A DNA stretch of 40,931 nucleotides, taken from the NCBI GenBank assembly GCA_902803695.1, contig CADCQX010000417.1, positions 1-40,931 on the forward strand. The letters are read 5' to 3'. Below the pieces are notes generated by a model. It worked only from the letters and a program-made list of their open reading frames with translations. It was not told where the DNA came from and ran no database searches. The translations under genes and the position numbers were made by a program. Shown piece by piece: positions 1-10,500 of this stretch. The number at the start of each line of letters is the position of its first letter. The stretch's first letter is position 1. This stretch comes from Oscillospiraceae bacterium (GTDB taxonomy: Bacteria; Bacillota; Clostridia; Saccharofermentanales; Saccharofermentanaceae).

Positions 1-2508
1 ACAAGTTCCTATTCTCCGAAGCCTACAGCATCGACAACATATTGTTGTGATGTAACAGACGGATACAACACTAAGACTTTCACTTTTGATATAAATGTAA
101 GTACAGCAGCGTTGATCAACAATTCTGATAATAGTGATCAGATCCTTACTAAAGGTGGAAGTGTTACACTTGTCACGGATATTAAGTCGAATTCTTCGTC
201 TTCTTCTATCCAATACAAATGGCAGGAATTGAAGGATGGCACATATGTGGATATAGAAGGAGCTACAGGTTCTTCTCATATCGTTAAGGGAATTACTAAG
301 ACCACAACATATAAGTGTGTGGCCGAGGATAATTATCATAATACTGTAACTACTGTATTCAACGTTATTGTTCCAACTATCAATCTTGAGAAGACAAGTT
401 ACACGATCAAGATTGGTAAAGGAGTAACATTTACTCTTGACACAAACGCATCAAGTAGCGTTTCCGGTGCTAAATTGTCTTATAGCTGGAAGAGAGGAAG
501 CAGTCTTCTTAATAATGCTACCGGATCTTCTTACTCCGGTTCTGAGACAAGTAATGTGAAGTATACCTGCGTTGTTTCAGATGAATATGGATACAGTAAG
601 ACGATTACATATTCGATAACTATATACACTTTGACGGCGACACAGTCTTCTTCATCACTTTCTATATATAAGGGTGAAACAGCAGCTATGTCTGTAACAG
701 CATCCACAACGCCAAGTGCAACGGTATATTACAAGTGGTATGAAGAAGGAAAGCCTAACAATACGTTGTCCGATACAGCTTCCTGTAGTTTGAAGCCAAG
801 TGCAACAACGAAGTATTATTGTGAAGTAAGTGATGCTTATCAAAACAAGACAACCTTGGAGTTTAACGTTACAGTACTTAATTCAGTTCTTGAGGATCGT
901 ACTTCTCAGAAGAACTTCACCAAGAAAAAGGGCGATAGCGTCACATTGACAACAGATGTTTATAGTAATTCCGGTTCTGTTACATATAAGTGGCAGATGT
1001 TGAATTCAAGCGGAAAGTATGAGGATATTTCTTCTGCAACATCATCCTCTTATACTACTAAGGTATATAGCACAGGTTCATTCCGATGTGTTGCAAAGGA
1101 TAAGTACGGAAACTCTTTGAATATTGATTTTAAAGTAACTGTACCTACTCTTAAGAAGGGCTCTAACAATACGACTGTTACTGTTAAACAGGGTGGAAGC
1201 TTCACATTGAAAGCTAATGCTGAAAGCAGTAATGGAAGTCAGTTGTATTATGTCTGGACAGAAGGATCAAGTTCCGCAAATATTGGTAGTGGTTCAAGTT
1301 ATACATCGACAGGTAAATCAAACACAACATATAAGTGTACCGTCACCGATGATTACGGTAACTCTCTGACAATAGAGTACAAGGTTACTGTTGTATCTTT
1401 GACTACAAGTGGAAACGGTCCGACTTTCAATATTAAGAGTGGAGAATCTGCTACATTGAAAGTTACTGCCAGCACAACTTCAAGCAACGCGATAACCTAC
1501 AAGTGGTACCAGACAGTCGGCGGAAAAGAGACCGCTATCTCAGGTGCTACATCTGCAAGTTATGTTGCAAAACCAAGCAGCAGCACGAAGTATCGTTGTG
1601 AAGTAAGTGATAAGCTCAATAAAAAGAGCGTAAACTTCACGGTAAATGTTTCAACACCTACTCCTACTGCTAAGCCAACTGCTAAGCCTACGGCAACATC
1701 TACGCCGAAGCCGACAGCAAAGCCATCTGCTAAGCCTACAGCTACTCCAACCGTAGATCCTAAGTCGGATATCAGAGGTTTTGTTGAAAGACTTTATAAC
1801 AACGTACTTAACAGAGCATCAGAGCCGGGCGGAATTGATTTCTGGACAGACGAGCTCTATACGTATAAGGAAACTGGCGCACAGGTAGCCGTCGGATTTA
1901 TCAGCAGCAAAGAGTTTAAGGACAGAAATACAAGCGATTCAGATTTTATAGATATTCTTTATCGCACATTCTTTGACCGTGAACCTGAAGCAGGCGGAAA
2001 GAACTTTTGGATGAATCAGCTTAAGAGCGGAGCAATGACACGTGATGAAGTTGCGATGGGATTCATCGATTCTCAGGAGTGGGCTGATACTTGTGCAAGG
2101 TATGGAATACGTTCAGGTGGTTCCTTTAAGTCCAAGGTAACCATCCAGCCGTCTTCTCTTACACTGGCATTTGTTGAAAGAATGTACACAACCGCTCTCG
2201 GAAGAGATTACGATACAGCAGGAAGAGACTTCTGGGCAAAGCCTCTGGCTAATTTCGAAATGACGGGTGAGCAAGTAGGTGTAAGTTTCTTTAACAGTGC
2301 TGAGATGAAGGGATACAACTTAAGCGATTCTGAGTATATCGAAAGATTGTATCTGACATTTATGGACAGACCTTCTGATTCAGGTGGTAAGAATTTCTGG
2401 CTTAATTTCCTTAAGGAAGGACATTCCAGAGAGGAACTCGTTCTTGGATTTACCAGAAGTGAGGAATTCGTAAATAAGTGTATCGAGGCAAGAATACTGC
2501 CTTACTAA
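1..2508 (+). CDS. Partial secreted Ig-like repeat protein with C-terminal DUF4214 pair
   Basis: The reading frame is open from base 1, and the residues before the first possible start (TTG at 112) continue the repeat pattern, so the 5' end lies outside the window. The visible 835 residues hold one partial and six complete Ig-like domains of about 85 residues. Each has a central Trp (YKW or YSW) and a late YxC followed by D. A Thr/Pro/Lys-rich linker (about 1651-1760) follows, then two DUF4214 units (about 1768-2500) with the FVERLY and GG-x-x-FW signatures. The role is probably as a cell-surface or extracellular adhesin-like protein. No LPXTG motif, SLH domain or C-terminal membrane segment is seen. 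It lies 26 bases upstream of the next gene and probably shares its transcript. The signal peptide would be outside the window. Calling the repeats Ig-like rests on the Trp/Cys pattern and is fairly safe; ligand and function are unknown. Confidence 0.9.
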   Translation, partial: TSSYSPKPTASTTYCCDVTDGYNTKTFTFDINVSTAALINNSDNSDQILTKGGSVTLVTDIKSNSSSSSIQYKWQELKDGTYVDIEGATGSSHIVKGITKTTTYKCVAEDNYHNTVTTVFNVIVPTINLEKTSYTIKIGKGVTFTLDTNASSSVSGAKLSYSWKRGSSLLNNATGSSYSGSETSNVKYTCVVSDEYGYSKTITYSITIYTLTATQSSSSLSIYKGETAAMSVTASTTPSATVYYKWYEEGKPNNTLSDTASCSLKPSATTKYYCEVSDAYQNKTTLEFNVTVLNSVLEDRTSQKNFTKKKGDSVTLTTDVYSNSGSVTYKWQMLNSSGKYEDISSATSSSYTTKVYSTGSFRCVAKDKYGNSLNIDFKVTVPTLKKGSNNTTVTVKQGGSFTLKANAESSNGSQLYYVWTEGSSSANIGSGSSYTSTGKSNTTYKCTVTDDYGNSLTIEYKVTVVSLTTSGNGPTFNIKSGESATLKVTASTTSSNAITYKWYQTVGGKETAISGATSASYVAKPSSSTKYRCEVSDKLNKKSVNFTVNVSTPTPTAKPTAKPTATSTPKPTAKPSAKPTATPTVDPKSDIRGFVERLYNNVLNRASEPGGIDFWTDELYTYKETGAQVAVGFISSKEFKDRNTSDSDFIDILYRTFFDREPEAGGKNFWMNQLKSGAMTRDEVAMGFIDSQEWADTCARYGIRSGGSFKSKVTIQPSSLTLAFVERMYTTALGRDYDTAGRDFWAKPLANFEMTGEQVGVSFFNSAEMKGYNLSDSEYIERLYLTFMDRPSDSGGKNFWLNFLKEGHSREELVLGFTRSEEFVNKCIEARILPY

Positions 2509-2534
2509 TTTGAAGATATTTGGAGGAGATTTTT

Positions 2535-4388
2535 TTGAAACACAGTATCTTAGACAGAACCAGATTTATATCTTTGGTTCTAACTATCATGATCGTATTA
2601 AGTATTGTTGCAGTTCCGGTTTCGGCCGGAACGCAACTCACGGTCACCTTTGATATCAAACATGACCAGGTAGAAGCCCGAAAGATGTTGGATATGATCA
2701 ATAACATTCGACTTAATGATGCTTGGTTATGGAAATCCGAAGACGGAGATGAAAAGATCCAGATAACGGGATTAAGTAAACTTACTTATGACTATACTTT
2801 GGAAAAGATAGCGATCCAAAGAGCTGAGGAACTCGGAAAACACTATGAATGTGGTGTGCGTCCTGATGGTTCTGATTTCTCGAAACTCGAGATCAATGAT
2901 GTTAATTCATTTTGCGAATGTATCTGCTCAAATGTTCAAAGTGTAAATGCCGCATTCGCGGAATTCGAAGAGAAGAACGAGCCAAATCATTGGCAGGATA
3001 ACAGAGAGGCACTCTTGAGCAGAGATTATAGCGCTATAGCTATAGCTCATGTTAAGTTCGGAGCAAAAGATTTTTGGGTGTTGGAATTTGGTAAGACCAA
3101 CAGCGGAGCAGCCAAAACAACTGCAAGAACAGATACTACCAAGGAAACAATGACCTTTGACAGTAGTGACATCACCTTTAAAACAAGGATCAATGATGGT
3201 GAGAAGATCTCGCTGAAAGTAGGAGAGAATCAGGATATTCCTTCGTTCGAGCTATATATTGTTTACGGCAAAAAGAACAGTATCAGCATTCCGGGTTCGG
3301 AATGCAGTTGTTCCTGGTCAAGCGGAGACACTGATTACCTCAAGGTTGAAGGCGGAAAACTTATTCCTTTAAAGGTAAAGGCAAATGCCAAACTGATCGT
3401 TAACGGAACATATCAAGGTGTAAGTTTTAAAGGAAGCACTTATGTTACTGTCAATCAAGGTTCCGGTTCGTCAGGTTCTTCAGGATCTTCTACACCGGCA
3501 CCTGCAACAGGCACTCCTACACCGGGTTCTTCTTCAGGTTCCGGATCTTCTTCCGGAGGATCATCATCCGGCGGTTCTTCTTCAGGATCTTCCTCGACAC
3601 CTAAACCTGCTACTCCGACAGTAGTCGTAACTCAGGATGATCCATCGGCTGATGCAATTACTAATTTTGTAAGAAGAGTTTACAGAAGTGTCCTCGGAAG
3701 AGAAGGTGAAGAAGAGGGCGTTAACTACTGGATCAACGCTCTTTACAACTATCAGGTATCAGGTGCCGATCTTGCGATGCAGTTTGTAACCAGTAAGGAA
3801 TACAAAGACAAGGGCACGAGTAATGATGAGTTTGTTGAGATGCTCTACAGTGCATTTTTCGGAAGGGCTTCTGATACGGACGGAAAGAATTACTGGCTTT
3901 CACAGTTGAGTGCTGGTGTTTCCAGGGAAGAGGTCGCAAACGGTTTCGTTAATTCCAAAGAATGGGCTAATACCTGTGCTGAATACGGAATCAGATCCGG
4001 TGGAACACAAAAGCCGACCGTTAACATCAATCCGACTGAAGATACTTATGCTTTTGTTGAGAGAATGTACACAAAGGCTTTCAAGCGTTCATCTGACAGC
4101 GGCGGATTGGAGTATTGGGCAGGACTTCTTGCTAATTACACCACAACCGGTGAAGCAGTAGCACTTGAGTTCTTCATGAGTCCTGAGATGGAAAGTTACA
4201 ACTTGAGTGACGAGGAATTCCTCGAGAGACTTTATCTGACATTCATGGATCGTGAATCCGAAGCTGACGGCAGAGCATTCTGGCTCAATGAGATGAAGAC
4301 GATGAGCAGAAGAGAAGTAGTTCAATGTTTTGCGAAGAGTGAAGAATTCAGGCTCAAATGCATAAAGGCAAGAATACTTCCTTGCTAA
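2535..4388 (+). CDS. Secreted CAP-domain protein with C-terminal DUF4214 pair
   Basis: The start is TTG at 2535, behind GGAGGAG at 2522-2528; an in-frame TTG at 2520 overlaps that ribosome binding site and is unlikely. The 617-residue protein has a signal peptide (hydrophobic core, then VSAG) and a CAP/SCP-like domain at about residues 35-200. A hydrophilic beta-rich segment follows, then a Gly/Ser/Pro linker (about residues 307-355), and two DUF4214 units to the end. In the CAP domain the second conserved His is present (NHW, 2985-2993). The first, expected before RP-D/N-G, is replaced: the sequence is GVRPDG (2853-2870), where the neighbouring CAP protein has GHTRPNG. CAP proteins are secreted and have varied, mostly non-enzymatic roles. 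The gene follows the Ig-like protein gene closely and ends in a strong terminator. Confidence 0.88.
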   Translation: MKHSILDRTRFISLVLTIMIVLSIVAVPVSAGTQLTVTFDIKHDQVEARKMLDMINNIRLNDAWLWKSEDGDEKIQITGLSKLTYDYTLEKIAIQRAEELGKHYECGVRPDGSDFSKLEINDVNSFCECICSNVQSVNAAFAEFEEKNEPNHWQDNREALLSRDYSAIAIAHVKFGAKDFWVLEFGKTNSGAAKTTARTDTTKETMTFDSSDITFKTRINDGEKISLKVGENQDIPSFELYIVYGKKNSISIPGSECSCSWSSGDTDYLKVEGGKLIPLKVKANAKLIVNGTYQGVSFKGSTYVTVNQGSGSSGSSGSSTPAPATGTPTPGSSSGSGSSSGGSSSGGSSSGSSSTPKPATPTVVVTQDDPSADAITNFVRRVYRSVLGREGEEEGVNYWINALYNYQVSGADLAMQFVTSKEYKDKGTSNDEFVEMLYSAFFGRASDTDGKNYWLSQLSAGVSREEVANGFVNSKEWANTCAEYGIRSGGTQKPTVNINPTEDTYAFVERMYTKAFKRSSDSGGLEYWAGLLANYTTTGEAVALEFFMSPEMESYNLSDEEFLERLYLTFMDRESEADGRAFWLNEMKTMSRREVVQCFAKSEEFRLKCIKARILPC

Positions 4389-4402
4389 AGAAGAGATTAC
4401 AG

Positions 4403-4428
4403 GCCCTCCTCATGAAGGAGGGCTTTTT
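4403..4428 (+). terminator. Rho-independent terminator
   Basis: A perfect 8-bp stem GCCCTCCT / AGGAGGGC with loop CATGA is followed by TTTTT. It sits 14 bases after the stop of the CAP/DUF4214 gene and closes the transcript of the first two surface-protein genes. Confidence 0.9.
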
Positions 4429-4491
4429 CGTGCAGTAAGATTAATATTTTGTAACAAATAGGTTGTCTCGTTTATTTCGAATGTCCGAGGG

Positions 4492-4500
4492 TGATATAAT
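4492..4500 (+). promoter_or_regulatory. Extended -10 promoter for the giant surface-protein gene
   Basis: TGaTATAAT is a perfect extended -10 element; only a weak -35 (TTTATT at 4471-4476) is seen 18 bases upstream. It lies inside the N-terminal part of the longest open frame, which argues for translation starting downstream at 4535, behind GGAGGGGG at 4523-4530. A small palindrome, TTTGT-A-ACAAA, lies about 40 bases upstream (4448-4458). Confidence 0.7.
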
Positions 4501-4534
4501 ACTATTGCCATTTTGTGAGTTTGGAGGGGGCCAA

Positions 4535-7500
4535 ATGGGGAGACGTTTGATCAGCCCTAGATATCTTGTTTTGGTGCTTACAACGGCTTTGTTGCTGGGG
4601 TTTTACTCTGCTGACATAAAAGCTGCTGCTACCCTCACATGCACAGTTACCGGTTTATACGATCAGGTACAAGCCAGAGCCTGTTATCAGTTGATAAGGA
4701 ATTGGCGTAACAACGGCGGTGATACAAGATGGTATTGGAATGATGATGATACGACCAAAACTTACGTTACAAATCTCAAAGATATAAAGTACAGTTACAA
4801 TCTTGAACAGATCGCTATGCAAAGAGCTATCGAATATACGGTAGCCAACGGTCATACCAGACCAAACGGAAAATCTTTTTCTGATTTTACATATGGTGGC
4901 ACCCAGTCGTATGGCGAGTGTCTTTTTAGAGGTACGGCGGGGTATTATGATGCTCAAGATGTTTTTGAGTACTGGCAGGAAGAATTTGATATATATGGAA
5001 ATCCAATCTATTCCGGAGGACAAGGTCACAGAAGATGCATGCTCAACCCGGACTATAACCTGATCGGACTCGCGTGTGTAACGGTCAACGGGTATGATTA
5101 CTGGGCTCTGGAGATGGGCCTTGAATGTGATACGGGTTCGGTCGGAACATCTGTAAGTCCTTATGTGGGCTCTCTGACTAAGAGTTTTGATATCAATTTG
5201 GATAAGGTATCGCTCGAAGCGGTATTGTCCATAAATGATTATTCGAACGAACATGTGATGACATGTTATCTTGATACTCCGTCTTATGATCTCCCTGGCG
5301 TTATTGTAGGTGTAAAGAAGAAGAATCAGATTGCATCGAACGGAGCGCCTCTGAACAGTTCCCAATATGAACTTACCTGGACTTCGGGAAACAACTCGAT
5401 AGCAAAGATTGAGAACGGCAAGCTCGTTCCCGTTAAGGACGGCTCCGTAACCATAAGCTGCGTTGCCAAGGTTGCAGGAGATATAACTTCAAATGTTGCT
5501 ACTTTTACGGCAAAGATAGAGAAGAGATCGATCACTACGGCTACTGTTGTCGATATAGCGGACAAGACATATACGGGTAGTGAGATACTTCCTGAGCCTA
5601 CCGTTAAGATGGGCAGTGTCACGCTTGTTAAGGATACTGACTATCATTTGACTTATAGTGAGAATGTTGATGTGGGCGAGAATGCCACGGTCATCATCAA
5701 AGGTAAGGGTAAATACAAGGATCAGATAACTGCATCATTTAAGATCGTTCCGAGAGATCTGTCGGAGACGACGGCAAATGATATAGCGGCGGTTGTTTTC
5801 GATAATGAGTATCATCAGCCATCGATCATACTGACATATAACGGAATTGTTCTGGGTTCGGGCGATTACTCAAAGTCTAGTTCACTCTTTAAAGATGTGG
5901 GTGATTACCAGATCACGCTTGAAGGTAAGGGCAATTTCTGCGGCAGCAAGACGGTGGATTTCAGTATTACGCCGAGAGATATCGCGAACTGCACGGCGGA
6001 GGAGATCGAGGATCAGACATATACGGGTGAAGCGATCACTCCTTATGTCGATGTCTATGACGGAGAAGATATACTCGATGAGTCCAGTTATGATGTTTCC
6101 TATTCGGCAAACATCGTTCCTTCGGAAGTTACTGTGACGATCACGGGTAAGGGGAATTACACCGGAACGTTGACTACAACGTTTAATATTTTGAGAAAAG
6201 ATATCTCGACTGTCGATATCGATTATGAGACCGAATTTACTTATAGCGAAGGCGATCAGATAAGTCCTAATGTCTTGCTGTTCTTTAACGGAAATGCGCT
6301 TCGCGAGAATGTTGATTATGAATTGGTATATCCTGAGAACATCAATGTCGGTGAAGGCCAGATAATCGTTCGCGGTATCGGATTCTTCTGCGAAGAGAAG
6401 CTCCTGACGTTTGATATCGTTCCTAAGGACATGTCGGGATTTACCTGCGAACCTATCGATCCTGTTACATATACCGGAAGCGAACTGGAGCCTGAGATCG
6501 TTATCAACGGCACTAAGGAGACGCTCGAGAAAGATAAGGATTACGATGTCGAATTCGAAGACAATATCGATAAGGGAACAGCTACTGCAACCATAACAGG
6601 TAAGGGCAATTACACCGGAACGCTGACATGTACTTTCGAGATCGTCGAGAAGGATATCGCAGTATGCGGCTCTTATCCGGTTGAAGATCAGGTCTACGTG
6701 AATGCACAGATCAAACCTGAAGTGACTGTCACTGATGGTGAGACGATCCTTGTTGAAGATACTGACTACACCCTGGAGTACGGCGAAAACATCAATGCCG
6801 GCAGCGGATCCGTTACGGTCAAAGGTATGGGCAACTACACGGGCGAGCTCGTAATATCCTTCAATATCCTTTCCCGTTCTATCGAAAACGCTGTCATCCC
6901 GGAAATTGCTGACGTTACTTATAACGGCGAGCAGCATGCTCCGTCTGTTACCATTACTGATGGTGAAATGATCCTTCTCGAAAACACTGATTACGAGATC
7001 ACATACGGCGAGAATACCGAAAGCGGTGAAGGAACTGTCGTTATCAAGGGAATCGGAAATTACTATTCCGAGGTAACTGTCACGTTCAATATCCAGCCTA
7101 AGAATATAAATGACACTTCCATCTCCGATATCGATTCGCAGATCATAACTGGTCAGCCTATCGAGCCTGCTGTCACGATCCTTGACGGATCCAAGGTATT
7201 GGAGAAAGGAACAGACTACGAGATCATCTACGAAAACAATTCCGAGCTCGGAACAGCTACGGTTATTATCGAAGGAACCGGAAATTATTCGGGTTCTGTA
7301 GAGAAGACATTCCAGATCTGTGCCAAGGATCTTTCCAATCTCACGGTAGATCCTGTTCCTGCACAGAAGTACACCGAAGGCGAGCCGGTATGTCCTGAGA
7401 TCGTCATCAGGAACGGCGAGTATATCCTCGTTAAGGGTGAGGATTATGAGGTTACATACGATCAGAACAACGCGATCGGAACTGCAACGGCTACCGTTAA

Positions 7501-10500
7501 CGGTATCGGCGATTATGCAGGCGAGATCGTAATCGAATTTACTATTGCTAAGGATACGGTCTACGATCTGACTGTCGAGAACATCGATCCGATAGTCTAT
7601 TCTGGTCTTGAACTGACACCTGATCCGGTCGTCTCCGACGGTGAACTTATCCTTACACGCGATACGGATTACGAACTTACCTATTCACAGAATACAAATG
7701 CCGGAACGGCAAAGATACTTCTCAAAGGTATCAACGATTATGCAGGCGAGATGGAACTGACATTCGAGATCGTTCCTGTCGATATTGAAGACCTGACAGT
7801 TTCCGGCATCGCAGATGAGACCGGATATACGGGTGAGAGCAGGACCATCGCTCCTGTCTTTACCTTCGGATCTTATGAACTTCAGATCGGAACGGATTAC
7901 CTCATAACTTATGAGGATAACATAGATGCCGGAACCGCTTCCTACACCATAAGCGGTATCGGTAACTTCACCGGAAGCATAAACGGAACATTCGAGATCA
8001 CTTCAATGAGTATCGATGCTCTGACCTTTGAAGAGATCGAGTCACAGGTATATACAGGTTCTGCACTCGAACCTTCGGTCGTTATCAAGAACGGTGAGAT
8101 CATACTCGATCCGGAAACTGATTATGAGATCATCTGCGAGGACGCAGTCGATGCAGGAACACATCAGGTTACGGTAAACGGAACCGGAAACTACAGCGGA
8201 ACAAAGACTCTCGATTTCGTAATTAGTGCCAAAGATATTTCCGATCTTGAAGCTTCGGAGATAGCCGACGTTACTTATACCGGTTCAGAGATCAAGCCTG
8301 AACCTGTCATCAAGTACGGTGAATTGACACTGGCAGCTGAGGATTATGATCTTACCTATAGCGAGAATGTAAATGCCGGAACAGCATCAGTTCTTATCGA
8401 GGGTAAGGGAAACTACAGCGGATCCATGACGCTCGGATTCACAATTACTCCTGCCGATATTTCAGATTTTGACGTAACGGGTCTTTCCGAGAAGACTTAC
8501 ACCGGAATGCCTCTCATGTGTGAGATAGAAGTTTCCAAGGACGGACTGGTCCTTGATCCTTCAGCGGACTATTCCGTTTCTTATAAGAACAATACCGATG
8601 CGGGAACTGCAGAAGTTACGATAACAGGAAGCGGAAACTACACGGGTTCCATCGATAAGACATTCAATATCACGGCGATGAGCATCGAGGGCATGACAGT
8701 CGAGGCGATCCCTGATGTGACTTATACGGGTTCTCCGGTAACTCCTGATGTCGTTATCAAGGACGGTGAGAAAGAACTTAACAGCGAGACGGACATCACC
8801 GTCAGCTGCAGCGATAATATCAATGTCGGCGAGGCTTCGGTGATCATCGAGGGCGCAGGAAACTACTGCGGTTTCCTGAATTCCACATTCAATATCGTTC
8901 CGAAAGACGGTTCAGCTCTTACGGTCGAGCCTGTTGAAGATGTTGTCTACACCGGCGAAGCTCTCGAGCCTTCGGTCGTTATCAAGGACGGAGAAGTTAC
9001 TTTGAGTGAGGATCAGTACGACCTTACATACTCGAATAACATCGCAAAGGGCGAAGGTTCGATCCTGATAACATACAAGGGCAATTACACGGGAACAGAA
9101 AATGCTACGTTCAACATCGTAAGTAAGACGGTGGACGGACTTACGATCAATGACATTCCGGATGCGGAATATACGGGATCTCCTATCTATCCGACGGTTA
9201 CCGTATATGACGGCGAGGCCGTGGTTTCCGCGGATGACTATAAGATCTATTTTTCGAGCAATACAAATGCAGGTGATGCAACTATAAGAATCGAGGGTCA
9301 GAATAACTATTCCGGCTCCAAGAACTTTACCTTCAAGATCAATGCCAAGGATATCTCCGGTTTTGAGCTGAGCGGCATCACAAGCGAGATGACATTTACA
9401 GGTTCCGAGATCACTCAGAACGTGGTCGTAAGTGACGGCAACACAGACCTCGGAGCTTCCGACTATGATGTTTCCTACTCGAACAATATCAATGCCGGCG
9501 AGGCAAAGGTAACCGTTGAAGGTAAGGGCAACTACAAAGGTAAGATCGAAGCGGCATTTACCATTATGCAGAAAGACTTCGGTTCGGTATCTGTCGATTC
9601 CATTCCGGATCAGGCTTATACCGGAAGCTACATAAGCCCTGAGATCGTCGTAAAGGACGGCGACAGGACTTTGGTCGAAGGCACGGACTACAAAGTTTCT
9701 TTCAGCGACAACAAGGCGATCGGCGAAGGAGTCATCACCGTAACGGGTCTCGGCAACTACGACGGTATGAAGACCGTAACTTTCAATATCGTTAAGAAGA
9801 AGGTATCGGCGCTCAACATAAGTTCGATCTCTTCACAGACATACACGGGCAAGGCCATTACTCCTAAGGTAACGGTCAAGAACGGCACAGTCACTTTGAA
9901 GGAGGGAACGGATTATACGATCTCCTATTCAAACAACGTGAATGCGGGTACCGCTACCGTAACGATCAATGGCAAGGGTAATTACTCAGGATCCAAGTCC
10001 GTATCCTTTACGATCTCGAAAAAGAGCGTTTCCGGCTTCACGGTCAGCTCCGTTTCCGCCCAGGAATACACTGGCAAGGCGATCACTCCTAAGCCGACAG
10101 TCAAGGACGGCAGCAAGACGCTTAAGGAAGGCACGGACTATAAGCTCTCATATAAGAACAATACCAACTCCGGAACCGCAACGATCACCATTACGGGTGC
10201 CGGAAACTATAGCGGAACCAAGGACGTAACATTTACCATCAAGGCTAAGCCTACGCCTGCGCCGACAGCAAAACCGACAGTTACTTCGACTCCAAAGCCG
10301 ACGGTTACTCCGACACCGACAGCGAATCCGACTCCTACAGTTGCTCCTACACCGACCGAAGCACCTAAGGATGCCAAGTCCGATATCAGAGGATTTGTAG
10401 AGAGACTTTACAACTGCGTTCTCGGAAGAGCTTCAGAGCCTGGCGGAATCGACTACTGGACTGACGAACTCTACGAATTTAAGCAGACGGGTGCGCAGGT

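Noticed and set aside
4463..4534. Upstream in-frame starts (TTG 4463, ATG 4481) for the giant surface protein
   Set aside because: They lie upstream of or across a perfect extended -10 element and lack ribosome binding sites, and they would bury the signal peptide behind 24 extra residues. ATG 4535 has GGAGGGGG at ideal distance.
5882..6937. Long open frame on the minus strand inside the giant gene (351 codons)
   Set aside because: It is a by-product of repetitive, stop-poor coding sequence on the other strand. It has no ribosome binding site, no family motif and no independent context.
5527..10245. CRISPR or non-coding tandem array
   Set aside because: The periodicity is in-frame, about 225 bases, and degenerate at DNA level but conserved in protein. 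It is a coding domain array.
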